A stretch of DNA of 64,000 nt from Macrosoma leucophasiata (GCA_036365455.1 JAWQUS010000032.1:18360001-18424000), one strand, 5' to 3'; positions 41,240 to 52,974 are shown, counted from the first letter of the stretch. Numbers and translations: made by a program. Notes: generated by a model not told the origin, from the sequence alone.

Positions 41240-42425
41240 TGTGATAGGTGCCTATAGAAATCAATATCGCGAATAAATATTATTTGCTTGCAAAACTATG
41301 CGAAGTATACGTGTGTTGATAAAAAATAGCAAAAACAAAGCTTGAAGCCCCAAACAGACTACGCCTCGGTCGAGTACACAAAATGAACGAAACTTTTCGA
41401 ATCTGTCCGTACTGACTGACCTCGTTACGCTCATTCGAAGACAAACATACTGTATACATGTATCAACAAATGATACAAGCTGTACATTTGAAGCTATCGT
41501 ACTTATTATACTACCTCTGGCGAACTGCCCCGGCTCTTTTCGGCATTTTTTAAAGTTCCTGGTTAGGGAAATTCAAAGGAAAACTATCACACTTAAGTTG
41601 GCCTTGCAATTTTGCGAGTAATAGTCGACCAAATGTATTTTACTTAAAAATATCGAACAACTCCATAGAGATTTTTTTTCACGACATCTCTTATTTTGTA
41701 ACTAAGGAAATCTACACTGTTCGTGGCCCGACACGAACTTGACCGGTTTTTAAATTCAAAAGTAGCGAACATTGTTTTTAAGTGTTACCTACAAACATCA
41801 ATAATGGCGAATCGATTTGGGAACTGCCCCATCTTTTGTTTTACTTGCTTAAATGACAGCGCGTATGAAGAAACGATACAAAGTCGCAACTCACTCTTGT
41901 GATTCTGATCCTAACATCCAAATATCCTGGCTCAGGTCTTGATGGACGACAGACAAAACATGCGAAGACTGAAATGCAAAATACTCCAGGACTTCATAAC
42001 ACACAAACAGATATAATACAATAAAAGGGGTGCTGCAAAGGTGGCACACCCTACAAGCCCACTAAAATAACAAGACTTACATCGCTACTTATTATAATTA
42101 CAGAAGACAGATTGTAGAAATAAGACGAAAAAGAAAACCTTTTCTGATACTTTTGTAAAATGTGATACTGATAGAAATCAATATCGCATGTAAATATCAT
42201 TCTCTTACCGCGTAATAACGTGCGTGTGCGTGTTGGCAAAAAAATAGCGGCATCAGAGTTTGAAGGCATAAATATACCTTCTACGCTGTCGGTCGAGTAC
42301 ACAAAATGTACTTTTCCAAATCTGTCCATTGCGACTGACCTCGTTACCCTCATTCGAAGACAAACATACTGTATATACGTACCAACAAACGACACAAGGT
42401 GTACATTATGGGATACTATGGAACT
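41240..42425. repeat. M repeat, direct pair
   Basis: Segments of about 250 bp at 41245-41490 and 42165-42410 align: 'agaaatcaatatcgc', 'cggtcgagtacacaaaatg', 'actgacctcgttac', 'tcattcgaagacaaacatac'. They are clearly diverged. The 138-codon minus-strand frame over the right copy shows no domain and is not conserved as a frame in the left copy. Confidence 0.75.
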
Positions 42426-42488
42426 CCGAAACCGTTTGTTAAAGTTTGGCATATTGGCGCAGTCCAAACAAGATTAAATCACAGTTTT

Positions 42489-42620
42489 TTTTATGTATCG
42501 AAGAGGCATGCAGTTCAAATGGCATGACTGCAGCATATACCTACGCTTACATTCATAGTACCACAGTAGATATAAACCTGTGTCGTGGGAGCCGTTGTAC
42601 ACATAGGTACAACACATACC
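42489..42620 (-). mobile_element. A scrap joined to I SINE body
   Basis: 'atgtatcgaagaggcatgca' and 'gcatgactgcagc' (A) run directly into 'ctacgcttacattcatagta' and 'aacctgtgtcgtgggagccg' (antisense I). Confidence 0.65.
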
Positions 42621-42741
42621 GAGCAGGCCGAGTATAGGATTCGACTTATTCGTTCTCTCTCTCTCGTTCCCGGGTCTGCTGTGCATGCGTACATTGTTTT
42701 GTTCGTGTTCGTGTGTATGCAGTATTAGTTAAAAAAAAAAC

Positions 42742-43014
42742 CTAACTTCTCGCCTGTAATCCCCGAAGTGGTAAACACCCACGATTCGCCGGTTACGTTT
42801 TGGCCCATGTAACAGGTGGCGAGCCTGTTGACATCTCCGGGCACATTACCAAACTTCGAGGTTCTGGGAAATTTCCAGAAAATGGAAAAATCCCAATAGA
42901 ACTTGAGATAAAGGACTTTACACCATTATCTCTGATAATCCCCTTCCCGGGAATCGAACCCAGGACCTCAGCGTAGTAGTAGTGGCCTGCTACCACTAGG
43001 CTACCGAGGCAGTT
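42742..43014 (-). mobile_element. B SINE, copy 9, tail-proximal deletion
   Basis: 'gtaatccccgaagtggtaaa' jumps straight to 'cacccacgattcgccgg', losing about 40 bp. The head is intact. Confidence 0.9.
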
Positions 43015-43487
43015 AAAAGTTAGTTTAAGTTATTTTTAAATATGCGCATGTTTGTGTGAGTGTGCCGTTTCAACGTTTTGTACGTAGTTTCCATACTGTT
43101 CATATTTGTGATATTGCTGCTATGAGATTCTTGCTTTAGACATATACTTACGACAATTAATTAAATGTATAATAAACGATTTGAATCGCTGAAAATTATT
43201 TAGTATTCTATGCATTTCTTTCAATATAGTGTATAAGGTGCGGGCCCAAGCACCATACATTTTGGAACGTCTCATTTGAAACAATATTTCTTTAATCAAA
43301 CATCCTTCATAACTCATAGCTATGAAAATGTATGGAAACCTAAACCGTCTATTGAAATTAATGATAGTCGTAATTTGATATAATAATAAACTAGCGACCT
43401 TGTTTATTATTGTTATTGTTACTGTTGTGTTTATTGAGATAAACAACACTTTGAAGGAGTAGGAGTAGTTTCAAGATAATTTAAAAC
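43015..43487. other. Unassigned
   Basis: A 109-codon minus-strand frame lies at 43120-43449. It is AT-rich and lacks recognisable motifs, and I do not accept it as a gene. Confidence 0.4.
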
Positions 43488-43542
43488 GTTTTGGCGGGAA
43501 CCTTGGAAGAGGCGTGTAGTGCTCTTATTTTATTTCATTTTC

Positions 43543-43683
43543 TTATAGCCGAATACTCAAACGTCACTCAATTTTAAGCAAGGCTCATATGTTCGCTATC
43601 TCTATCGTTTAAACGCGTTTTATAAAGACAGAAGAATTTTAAGTCCCACTTAGATTTAAGTGACATTTGAGTATTTGGCCGTA
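43543..43683. mobile_element. O: 140-bp MITE
   Basis: The inverted ends are 'gccgaatactcaaacgtcact' and the inverse of 'agtgacatttgagtatttgg', flanked by TTA/TAA. N2 has no insertion at this point ('cattttcttggtgtattttt'). Confidence 0.75.
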
Positions 43684-43712
43684 AGTGTATTTTTGAGTAA
43701 TGTTTAATAAAG

Positions 43713-44027
43713 TTACGTAACTTCACGCCTGTAATCCCCGAAGGGGTAGGCAGAGGTAAATGCATGCATTCAATCATACATGCAAACACCCACGACTCGC
43801 CGGTTACGTTTTGGCCCATGTAACAGGTGGCGAACCTGTTGCCATCTCCGGGCACATTACCAAACTCCGGGGTACTGGGAAACTTCCAGAAAATGGAAAA
43901 ATCCCAATAGAAGCAGAGATAAAGGATTTTAAACCGTTATCTCTAATATCTCCCGACCCGGGAATCGAACCCAGGACCTCCAGCGTAATAGTAGTGGCCT
44001 GCTACCACTACGCTACTGAGGCAGTTT
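43713..44027 (-). mobile_element. B SINE, copy 10, full length, 12-bp target duplication
   Basis: TTTAATAAAGTT stands directly left of the tail and directly right of the head ('gaggcagt' then 'tttaataaagttgatgg'). N2 has the unoccupied 'ttgaataaatttggtgg'. Confidence 0.95.
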
Positions 44028-44357
44028 TAATAAAGTTGATGGCATTTTGTTTGACATAGGTTTATTACAGTGCCCGTGTATAGTGAAATAGAATAACAGT
44101 GCGATAACACGGCCCATCAGGTTGCCTCCAAAACTTTATCGTAAATATTCTGGTAAAGTAGCCATCGCTTTACTCGAATTACTGACTGTGGCTCTGACTG
44201 ACGAACTGATAATTGACCGACTGACTTTAACTTTTACGCTGCTTATGATGAATACAAAATATCGTTTTACTTGACACTGGCAATATGCGTAATAGCGATG
44301 CCATTATATATAAAAAAAGACAATTTAACTGTTGACTCGCATTTACTCCGTACAGTT

Positions 44358-44487
44358 TTTTTTATATGTAATGAAGGTGGCAAACAAGCTTGCAGTTCAG
44401 TTCAGTCCCAGTACTACCATTAAGCGGAAGATAAATTGGGTAATGCGGTGATGTCTACGAACTCTACACTGGAGCTCTACCACCAGT
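44358..44487 (-). mobile_element. A retroposon, large internal deletion
   Basis: Both ends are kept (T-run with 'aatgaaggtggcaaac', and 'gagctctaccaccagtaaaa'). About 150 bp between 'gcagttcag' and 'gtactaccatt' is gone. Confidence 0.85.
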
Positions 44488-44671
44488 AAAAAAAAAATTA
44501 ATATCAAAAACTTTTCATAGATTTTCCTATAGTGTATATGTAATTAATTATTATACTACTAGCCTATATTTTTCAAAATTTAGTATTTTTTAAAGGATGA
44601 TAGGGGCATAGAAGAGCCTTATTCTCGAAGTATAATACTTCGATAAAGAGACTTGTATACATGATATAAAA

Positions 44672-44830
44672 GAATGAATGTATGTATCTTCACGCCAGGT
44701 CCCTTACGGGGTAGGCAGAGAGTGTGGAGCGCCAGATATTTCAGTCCTGACACACCTCCCATGCCTCATCTACCTTCATCATTCTCTTCATACACGCACG
44801 CCGATTCCTAAGACTTTTGACCCCACTATC
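44672..44830 (-). pseudogene. H LINE C-terminal coding scrap
   Basis: It is the antisense of the H end: 'tatcttcacgccaggtccc', 'gagagtgtggagcgccagat', 'acgcacgccgattcctaaga'. Confidence 0.75.
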
Positions 44831-45104
44831 AGAAAGGTAAAAGAATGCTCACTAAAAACGAGTAAAGTCGGGCGCAAGAGCTAAACTTAAACAGTTATAG
44901 AAACGAACTCGAACAATAATCATTCAAACGTACCGAACAATTGAAATCATAAAAGCAATATTTTGATCAGGAAGTCTGTTATAGAAGTGATCGTGGGAAT
45001 CAAATTGGATAAATATTATTTTTATAGATTTTCCTCTGATGTCAGCCCATAGCTCATGTGAATCTCAGGGGAACGACCGATTGATGTAAAACTCATCTTA
45101 AATC

Positions 45105-45258
45105 AATGTGATATTCTTGACTTTACATATATTTTTCATCTTGTTTGACATGTATATCAATTGTTGTTCACTTTAATTTATTTTGTTTGTTTTTTGACGT
45201 GTCATAAGAGGTGCCTGTCACCCTAAATGAATAAATGAGTTTCTGATTCTGATTCTGT
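45105..45258 (+). mobile_element. L LINE 3' UTR fragment
   Basis: It runs from 'gatattcttgactttacata' to 'ctgattctgattctg'. Confidence 0.8.
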
Positions 45259-45301
45259 CAATAGCCCCGCCACGTGAACTCCAATGTGGATGCGTTGCCA
45301 C

Positions 45302-45605
45302 CATGAAGCAACACGGGCCACCAGCCGCGGCGGACCGGAGGGGAGTAGCCATAGCGTTTATTAACGATGCAAAACAGTCTGAAATTTTTTGCGGGGAGAA
45401 ATACACTACAAAAATCGTCTATTACAACGAAACTCAGACCTTGATTTTAACAAAATACATAAACAATTTCACGCACACATTTAAACATATAGAATCTAGA
45501 TGATAGACATTGGAAAACTTGTGCTTGTGCTTTGACAGATGGGAAAGCCTGCATATGACTACTCCCCTCCGGTCCGCCGCGACCGATGACCCGTGTTGCT
45601 CTATG
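45302..45605 (-). mobile_element. C MITE, copy 5, perfect 8-bp target duplication
   Basis: GTTGCCAC lies at 45294-45301 and 45606-45613. The element is inserted in an older A copy ('gatgcgttgccac' / 'gccactgctgaggcc'). Confidence 0.95.
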
Positions 45606-45712
45606 GTTGCCACTGCTGAGGCCTAAGATATTATGCCTCCGTGCCGGAAATTACAGTCCCGTACATAGTTGGCGGTTCCAACCTGACCACAATAGTGCTG
45701 AACACTACCGTT
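45606..45712 (-). mobile_element. A retroposon remnant beside C5
   Basis: 'gctgaggcctaagatattat' to 'gctgaacactaccgttta' is continuous with the A scrap left of C5. Confidence 0.7.
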
Positions 45713-45815
45713 TATGATGAATGTGGAAGAAGCACGGGAGGTGTGTCAGGACCGGGAGATCTCCATAGTTTCTGCCTACTCCGTGAGGGACTTGGCGCGT
45801 GAAGATACATACATA
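45713..45815 (+). pseudogene. H LINE C-terminal coding scrap
   Basis: It translates to 'MNVEEAREVCQDREISIVSA' and 'SVRDLA', the last residues of H. Confidence 0.7.
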
Positions 45816-46567
45816 CATACATACACCCGTGAACTTTGTCACTGGGGTGACGAATGGGTCAAGAATTCCCAGTTGTCACTCCGGGGGATAGTAGTTGAGG
45901 AGATAAGTGGGAAGCTAAATGCTTCCCACTCAAATTATGCGGTGGGGCTTAAATCCACGAGCACCATCACTCGAGCTCCACTACCCATAAACGTACATTA
46001 TTATATCAATTTACCTGTAAATTCAATCGCAAATTTATTCCAAAAGTACCAAGTCGAGAGGCTACTTAAAAAAGTTTCATCAAAGTATGAAAAATATAAT
46101 TAATAAGTTCTTTGTCTTCACAATTTAAGGGTCAATTAATGAGCTTTGCCCTATAAAAATAACATTTCCTGCCCACCCCCTTGGGGTCGGTGGGTAATGA
46201 AATAAATTATCTCCCTTGATTTTCCTTTTGACATGAAAAGGATGTTCCCTTACTTCGGTCAGGGAGGGTAGGCGGAAATTGAAGAGTTACTGCAAAACGC
46301 TTTTTTTATATTCCTTTGAAGTGTTTACATATTGAAATATTGATTACATCATTGAGGGGATACCCTGAAGGTATTGCTTTTTATTTTGCAGTGAAATGGA
46401 ATGTATTAAAAATGCTATTTCGTTTTTATAACACCAGCTATAAGCCGCGACTTTTGCCGCGTTAAATTCGTGATATAATTATTTGACGTTAAATTCTTGA
46501 TATATTGAATTTGAAGACTCAGCAGTATCGGCAGAACACGCTGGAAGGAGAAGAAATAACTCCCCGT
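45816..46567. other. Unassigned
   Basis: Contains a 9-bp hairpin 'gtgggaagc'/'gcttcccac' near 45928 and an A-like scrap near 45938-45985. No gene. Confidence 0.4.
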
Positions 46568-46880
46568 TCGGTATGTATGTATGTATCTTCACGCCAGGTC
46601 CCTAACGGGGAGAGTTTAGAGCGCCAGGTACTGACATACCTCTTTTGCCTCATCTACTTTCATCATTCTCTTCATACATGTACGCCTATTCCTAAGACTT
46701 GACCGCACCATCAGACAGAACTCGACCTATTTTGGTCATGGCAGGTCAGTCTTGGTCTTTCTGGGCCCCTGCAACCATCCACATTCGCATTGTATATCTG
46801 TTTAGTCATTCGCTCATTCGACATTCTTTGTATATGCCCGAACCATCGGAGCATCAGAGCATAAACCTAGCATGACGAGC
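46568..46880 (-). pseudogene. H LINE 3' coding fragment
   Basis: The antisense runs through 'ttcacgccaggtccctaacg', 'ttggtcatggcaggtcagtc' and 'cattcgctcattcgacattc'. It is frameshifted. Confidence 0.75.
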
Positions 46881-47337
46881 ATACGGATTTTTGAGATAAA
46901 AGCATCCAAGTAGACATAGCGGAAGTACGTAGGTACTTAGTAGTAATATAATACTTGTTTTCTTGTTTATGGCTGGTAGAGCTCCGGTGCTGGAGATCAA
47001 AGGCATAGGCACATTATCACGACAAATTAGGCATTGTTTGCAGGGCCTCTATCGATAGACCGTTATACAATATGCTTGCCAAAATACACGTGATCAATAA
47101 AGGATAATCTCACATCAGCCTTTTAGCCCTAATATTGTGGAAATCGAGGCATTCGTCATTTGTCTGGCTTCAGGCAAGGTCAGAGCCGAACACAATGTTT
47201 TTCGTGTAAATAAAACTGAATAAACACTGTCTGAAACCAATTTGTTTGTCTACGTTGGATTCTGAACCTGGTGGTGAGGCACTAAAATTGTCGTGCTTTG
47301 GAAAGTTTAGTTTAGTTTTAGTTTTCTTTTTTCGTTT

Positions 47338-47553
47338 TTTCTTTTTTTTATGTAAGGAAATTAGCTGACAAGCATGCAGTCTGGTACGGCCCTGCAATTT
47401 CCGGTACGGAGGCATAACACCTTAGGCCTCAGGAGTGGTAACGCATCAGCATTTTGACTTTGGTCTTTGTGTGGGTGTCTATAGGCTGCAGTCATCGCTT
47501 AACATCAATGTGAACTGCATGCTTATTTGCCACTTCGATACCATAAAAAAATG
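47338..47553 (+). mobile_element. A retroposon 3' half preceded by inverted A scrap
   Basis: The first 43 bp are the antisense A tail ('atgtaaggaaattagctgac'). From 47383 the sense copy runs from 'gtacggccctgcaatttccg' to an A-run. Confidence 0.75.
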
Positions 47554-48012
47554 CAGCTCAAAAGGATGTTAACTGACTCATTGATAACTGAAGCTTAAAG
47601 ATATCAGAACACAACACATTATAGACACAAAAACATGAGGTCAAAATGCTCATGTCCCTGTGATAGTTATTACGGGGCCATATATTACCATCTAACCGGA
47701 ACACGATATTGTTGAACACTACCATTTGGCAAATGCCTCTTAGCGTAGTGGTAGCAGGCCACTACTACTGCTCTGGGAGTCTTGGGTTCGATTCCCGGGT
47801 CGGGGACTATCAGATAAAACGGTTTAAAATCTTTTTTCTCTGGTTCTATTGGGATTTTTCCATTTTCTGTAAGTTTCCCAGTACCTCGGAGTTTGGTGAT
47901 GTGCCCGGAGATGGCAAGAGGCTCGCCACCTGTTACATGGGCCAAAGCGTAACCGACGAGTCGTGGGTGCCTACTCCCTCGAGCTCCAACACTGAAACTC
48001 TACTTCCTGTAT
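47554..48012 (-). mobile_element. Older A copy split by B11
   Basis: The left part 'ctcattgataactgaagc' to 'gaacactaccatttggc' and the right part 'gcctactccctcgagctcc' belong to one antisense A. A B SINE lies between. Confidence 0.75.
47733..47970 (+). mobile_element. B SINE, copy 11, 3'-truncated
   Basis: The head 'tagcgtagtggtagcagg' is intact. The copy stops at 'gacgagtcgtgggtg', without the 'taccccttcgggg' tail. A 3' loss is unusual for a tail-primed SINE, so recombination is likely. Confidence 0.85.
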
Positions 48013-48359
48013 ATTTTTTATTTTTAATCTTTATGTTTTACTAGCGGCATACACCAGCTTCGCACGGTGCAATTTAGATACTGGTATAATATTTCGATTA
48101 TAAATTGAGATGTAAGCCATCAAACTGCACACAAGATTCAAGATTTAATAATAAATTTTTCTTGTGATAGGTCAAATTACAAAAATGTATATAAGCAAGT
48201 TAAGCATATGATTAAGATCGGTTAAATAATTTAGGAGTCTATCGCGGATAAACACTTTATTTGCATTGAGATTATACGAGTATCTTTATTCTCTGACAAC
48301 AAGTTAAAATACAGAACAGTAAATCTATTTGGCTAATTTTGGTTTTCAATGATTTAAGA

Positions 48360-48515
48360 AGTACAGGGAAGGTTTAAAAGGTAAAAAAATATGAAGAAAT
48401 TGAAGGGAAATAGCAAAAACCACAATTTTATTTTCCCAAACAAATAGTCCGTATCTATCAAACCTTGACACATTATGTAATTCTGAGGCAATACGAAGTT
48501 TGCCGGGTCAGCTAG
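48360..48515. repeat. R repeat, copy 3
   Basis: It extends the left-edge copy: 'agggaaggtttaaaaggtaa' to 'acgaagtttgccgggtcagc'. Confidence 0.7.
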
Positions 48516-49017
48516 TAAACAATAAATATGAACTGCAGCGGGTGCAGTTTTTACGTAACAAAACTTATAAAAGTTGCCAACTGCTCGTTAGCAAAAGGTA
48601 GACGTGAATTTGGGCTGCAGTATTTAAGCAATACAAATTTATTTACAATCATATATCACTATTGGGCCTAGTCTTACTTTCCATTCTCTTACTTCACTGC
48701 AACATAACAAGAAGCATTAAATTAATATATAAATCTGCTATAAATTTGAGGTCAAACGTTTGAAATATTGTAAAGATATTGTAAGAAAAACATGTTTATC
48801 GATGTACTGTACGCGTCAATGCTGGGGTTCATCTTTAGGTTATCAAACGCAGCTGTTGTGGGTGCACCATACTTTAGGTATTTCTTGGACAATCCAATTA
48901 ATAGCATCGATCAATAATTGAAAACCTCACACAGTGCGGATCTGTAGACTGTGATAGAGATATGAGGCAAAGTCTCTCCCCAAATCATTATTTCCAACCA
49001 TTACGATAATGATTAAT
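48516..49017. other. Unassigned
   Basis: No ORF or repeat match. Confidence 0.4.
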
Positions 49018-49264
49018 GTAACGTAAGTGACGTCTGCAACCTATAGACACCCACACAAACACCAAAGTCAAAATGCAGTTGTGTTACCACTCCTGAGGCC
49101 TAAGGTGTTATGCCTCTGTTCTGGAAATTACAGAGCCGTACATTACCACCTGACCGGAACACGATAGTGCTGAACTCTACCATTTAGTGACAAGTGTATT
49201 AGGTAATGCGGTGGTGGCTTCGCCCGCGTGCTCCGTCACTGGAGATGTACTATACCACCAGTTT
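49018..49264 (-). mobile_element. A retroposon
   Basis: The 3' tail is missing; the rest is complete to 'actataccaccagt'. A second copy follows in the same orientation. Confidence 0.85.
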
Positions 49265-49269
49265 GTAAT

Positions 49270-49531
49270 TTTTTTATATGTAATGTAAGAGGCAAACACA
49301 TTGATGTTAAGTGATGACTACAGGCTATAGACACCCACACATGGATCCAGGTCAAAATGTAGATGCGTTACCACTCCTGAGGCCTAAGGTGTTATGCCTC
49401 TGTGCTGGAAATTACAGAGCCGTACATTACCACCTGACCGGAACACGATAATGCTGAACACCATTTAGCGGCAAGTATATTATGAAATGTGCCTATGCCC
49501 GCAAGCTCCGTCACTGGAGCTCTACCACCAG
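49270..49531 (-). mobile_element. A retroposon, adjacent to the previous one
   Basis: It starts with a T-run, lacks the 'aagcatgcagttc' block, and ends 'gagctctaccaccagtaa'. The two copies differ from each other, so this is two insertions rather than a fresh tandem copy. Confidence 0.85.
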
Positions 49532-50184
49532 TAAGAACGTTTTACTCCTTCGAATAAATACATAAATGATTTTTTTTTTTAATTTTTTTTTTGAGTCCCT
49601 TAATTTCTCTAAAACATGGAGTGTGTACTTAAGTCGGTACATCTTGGTGTACCATATCGCTGCAATATCGAGGTCGTGTTGTTCAACTACAAAAATACAC
49701 TCGGCTTATTGAATTCAGTAGATCTTAAGGAAGTTTCTATAACTGATTTGATCTTATTCTTTGTGTTTAAGTACTAGCAATTTTTTGTTGGAAAGGCTAT
49801 TTATGTTACGGCGGAAGGATTTATTATAAAAAAAAAATATTTATTTACAAAGAGAGATGTTTAATGTTAAATTATTACTACAAGACTAAATTACAATAGA
49901 AAAGATATTTATAAAGTAAACTAAAATAACAACTTAAAACTAGGTTGCCGAATAAGCATTCCACACAACACATGCCGGACGTCCGCTGCGTAGTCAGCAG
50001 GATCGGGCTTCGGGCGATTGCCTAACTGGCTTCGTGATTTTTTTTTGTTTCGTTCAAGTCACATGTGCTTGCTTGTTTTAAAGCGTAAAAGAAAGAATCG
50101 TTTTAAGTACTTATATCAGTGACATGATTATCCTACTAATATTGTAAATGCGATTTTTTTAGTATGGATGATTCACGAGGATTT
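49532..50184. other. AT-rich, no gene recognised
   Basis: A slightly GC-rich piece near 49960-50035 ('gccggacgtccgctgcgtag') stands out but has no assignable function. Confidence 0.4.
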
Positions 50185-50476
50185 TTATTGGTGGTAGAGC
50201 TCCAGTGACGGAGCTCGCGGGCGTAGGTACCACCGCATTACCTAATATACGTATTGCCGTTAAATGGTACCGTTCAGCACTATCGTGTTCCGGTCAGGTG
50301 GTAATGTACGGCTTTGTAATTTTCGGCACAGAGGCATAACACCATAGGCCTCAGGAGTGGTAACGCATCCGCATTTTGACCTTGGTCTTTGTGTGGGTAG
50401 TCTATAGGCTGCAGTCATCACTTAACATCAATGTGAACTGCATACTTGTTTGCCACTTTCATTACATAAAAAAAAA
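50185..50476 (+). mobile_element. A retroposon, full length
   Basis: It is close to consensus from 'tattggtggtagagctcc' to the A-run. Confidence 0.95.
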
Positions 50477-50552
50477 CGAAAAATATTCTAAACGGATTTG
50501 GATGAAACTTCACCGTAATATAGCTTATACCTACATTGAAATATTTTATTAA

Positions 50553-50821
50553 AGAAACATGGAAAGAAAAATTTGACTTCAGGCGAGACTCGAACTCGCG
50601 GCCTACTGGGAATCTAGTCCAGCCGCTCTTCCAATTGAGCTACTGAAGTCCTGCCCGATTTGTCAAATCTTTCCTTCACATTTATTGCATTGCTTTATAG
50701 TAGCAGCAGTGCCATCTATTGCCAACTATGCTAGTTAGGCAACCGATATAATAGACTTTTCAGTTTATTGAATATCGTAAAGAAGTCGCTTTTACCCTTA
50801 ATAATTGTTTTTTATATTATT
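50553..50821 (-). mobile_element. D element, copy 5
   Basis: The tRNA-like part is at 50575-50650. The leader is extended to 'agtcgcttttacccttaata' and the first bases of T1, after which the sequence departs. Confidence 0.85.
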
Positions 50822-50865
50822 TCAATAATTTCAATAATAAATTATTGTATTAAAGAAATAAACAT

Positions 50866-51170
50866 TTTTTTTTATATATGTACATATATTTATGTAATAA
50901 AAAAGACAAACAAGCATGCAGTTCACATTGATATTAAGTGATGACTGCAGCCTATAAACACCCACACAATGACCAGAGATCAAAATGCAGATGCGCTGCC
51001 ACTCCTGAGGCATTGGGTGTTTATAGGCTCCGGAGCCTCTGTGCCGAAAATTACAGGGCCGTAGATTATCACCTGAACACGATAGTGTTGAACACTACCA
51101 TTTAGCGGCTAGTATAGGTAATGTGGTGGTGCCTACGCCCGCGAGCTGCGTCACTGGAGCTCTACCAAGA
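50866..51170 (-). mobile_element. A retroposon, full length
   Basis: It carries a duplicated 'tataggctccggagcctctg' in place of 'ttatgcctctg'. Confidence 0.85.
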
Positions 51171-51631
51171 TTTTACTGGTGTACAATAAAGAATTTTTAC
51201 TTACTTTAACCATCTCACATCTAATCCACACCTTAATAGTCCCGATGCTGAAATCGAAACTAAGACCCTCGGATCAAGCAGTCGACATACACAACGGGAC
51301 CAACTAGTCGTCGAATTAATGACGAGTCTCGCCATTTAACAAACTCATCAGTTTCTTTAGTGAAACAGTCCAGATAAATGAAATTCGGACGCAAGACGTA
51401 TTTTATTATGCATCCATTATGCAAAAGAGTCGCTATAGCAGCACCATTAGTTTCATTAAAGCACTCGCTATGGTAATGCATTTGACGTCTGACGGTGACA
51501 TTAATGTGTATATGATTTGCTACCGGCGTTACTTGTTTTTAAAGTTATCTATTTGGATATAGATCACGCTAAAATCTACTTATTAAAACAACACAAAACT
51601 TGAAGAATAACGTAGAGCACGACGCGCTGTG
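51171..51631. other. Unassigned
   Basis: The 73-codon frame on the minus strand (51260-51481) has no recognisable motif. Confidence 0.35.
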
Positions 51632-51866
51632 GTGTCACACCGCGGACACTCCGCCAAAATTCCATATAAACGCTTAATTTGGTCTCTATTACACAAACAT
51701 TAATCAGTGACGTGTATTTACACGTGCACCTGTGTGCGTAGCACGTAGAGAATACCAAACGTCGCCCATAAGAGGGGAGTAGGTTGGGTGAGGCGGGGAA
51801 ATCGGGCGGGACGTCGAAGTGTCCATTCTATACGTAGTATTATTACATATTCTCTGGTAGTGTGTC
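51632..51866. repeat. X repeat, copy 2, uninterrupted
   Basis: It serves as the empty-site reference for B6 and C2. It contains 'acaccgcggacactccgcc' and 'gaagtgtccattctatacg'. Confidence 0.75.
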
Positions 51867-52274
51867 CTATTTATGCCTCGCCCGCGGTGTACCTCTTTAT
51901 GTGAAACCATTCTTTGGCTTAGTTACACTTTTGCATTGAGCCGTCAGCGCGCAAATTTGACTCGCACTTGACCATTTTTTTATATCACACTATCTGCTCT
52001 TTACAAATTAACCAATCTTTCTGTCTGTTCATAACCAGCTTATTGACGAAGTAATAAAATCATTAAATCATTCTTAAAGTTAGGAATTACGATAACACCA
52101 AAATATCCTACGCACTCCGACAAATATTAAAAACATGACCCTACTCTATGATATCATCGAGCAAAAAAAAACACGTGTGAAGAAGCATTAGAATATCTCA
52201 TCTCATTAATATACCTAATGCTAATATTTGAGCTTGGAACAACTACGCCAAATCAGTGACCTTTGCCAGAGGTG
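51867..52274. other. Unassigned
   Basis: AT-rich with no ORF. Confidence 0.4.
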
Positions 52275-52646
52275 AACTGAGGTTGTTTTATATTATTTCG
52301 CATTAACACATGCTTGTGAAATATATTTTATTTTAAAGTAAAATGGAAAGAAAAATTTGACTTCAGGCGAGACTCGAACTCGCGGCCTACTGGGAATCTA
52401 GTCCAGCCGCTCTTCCAATTGAGCTACTGAAGTCCTGCCCGATTTGTCAAATCTTTCCTTCACATTTGTTGCATTGCTTTATGGTAGCAGCAGCGCCATC
52501 TATTGCCAACTATGCTAGTTAGGCAACCGATATAATAGACTTTGCAGTTTATTGAATATCGTACAGAAGTCGCTTTTACCCTTAATAATTGTTTTATATT
52601 ATTTCGCATTAACACATGCTTGTGAAATATATTTTAAACTGAGGTT
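52275..52646 (-). mobile_element. D element with 46-bp direct terminal repeats and 10-bp target duplication
   Basis: AACTGAGGTT stands at 52275-52284 and 52637-52646. The 352-bp insertion starts and ends with the same 46-bp T1 motif in the same direction (52285-52330 and 52591-52636, identical). Between them lie the A-rich end, the tRNA-like part (52359-52434), the leader and 'agtcgcttttacccttaata'. It looks like a partial head-to-tail dimer, or a miniature element with short terminal repeats. Confidence 0.95.
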
Positions 52647-52708
52647 ACACTAAACGTATATTTTTATCAATTACTTCATTTCCATGCAAATTTAACTAAT
52701 GCTACACA

Positions 52709-52830
52709 GCTCCACACTAGGTTTAAATTTGTATCGTGGGTGCGATTGTATACATACAACACATACACAAACACACCCCCAACAAGACACTAATTCCTAA
52801 ATATGTGAGTGTAAGCGTATTTTATTTCGG
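52709..52830 (-). mobile_element. I SINE fragments
   Basis: Antisense body 'cgtgggtgcgattgtataca' to 'acacaaacaca', then a sense-oriented tail scrap 'gtgagtgtaagcgtatttta'. Confidence 0.6.
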
Positions 52831-52974
52831 ATTGAACCTGATTTTTTTTTCATCCAACATACGTCTTTGGAGAGGTATTCATAAACAACACTGAGGTTTC
52901 TTTAACAATTTCTCTCAAAACAAATTGTTTGAGAAAGATTGTAACTTTCAACGTCGCAATATGTGTGTTAGCGC

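Larger units (their letters stand above)
43488..44310. repeat. N repeat, copy 1, with O and B10 inserted
   Basis: It begins 'gttttggcgggaacc' and ends 'ggcaatatgcg..agcgatgcc'. It is collinear with 57511-58190 once insertions are removed from each. Confidence 0.8.

Noticed and set aside
42051..42467. 138-codon minus-strand frame
   Set aside because: It lies over the right M repeat; the frame is not kept in the left M copy and no motif is recognisable.
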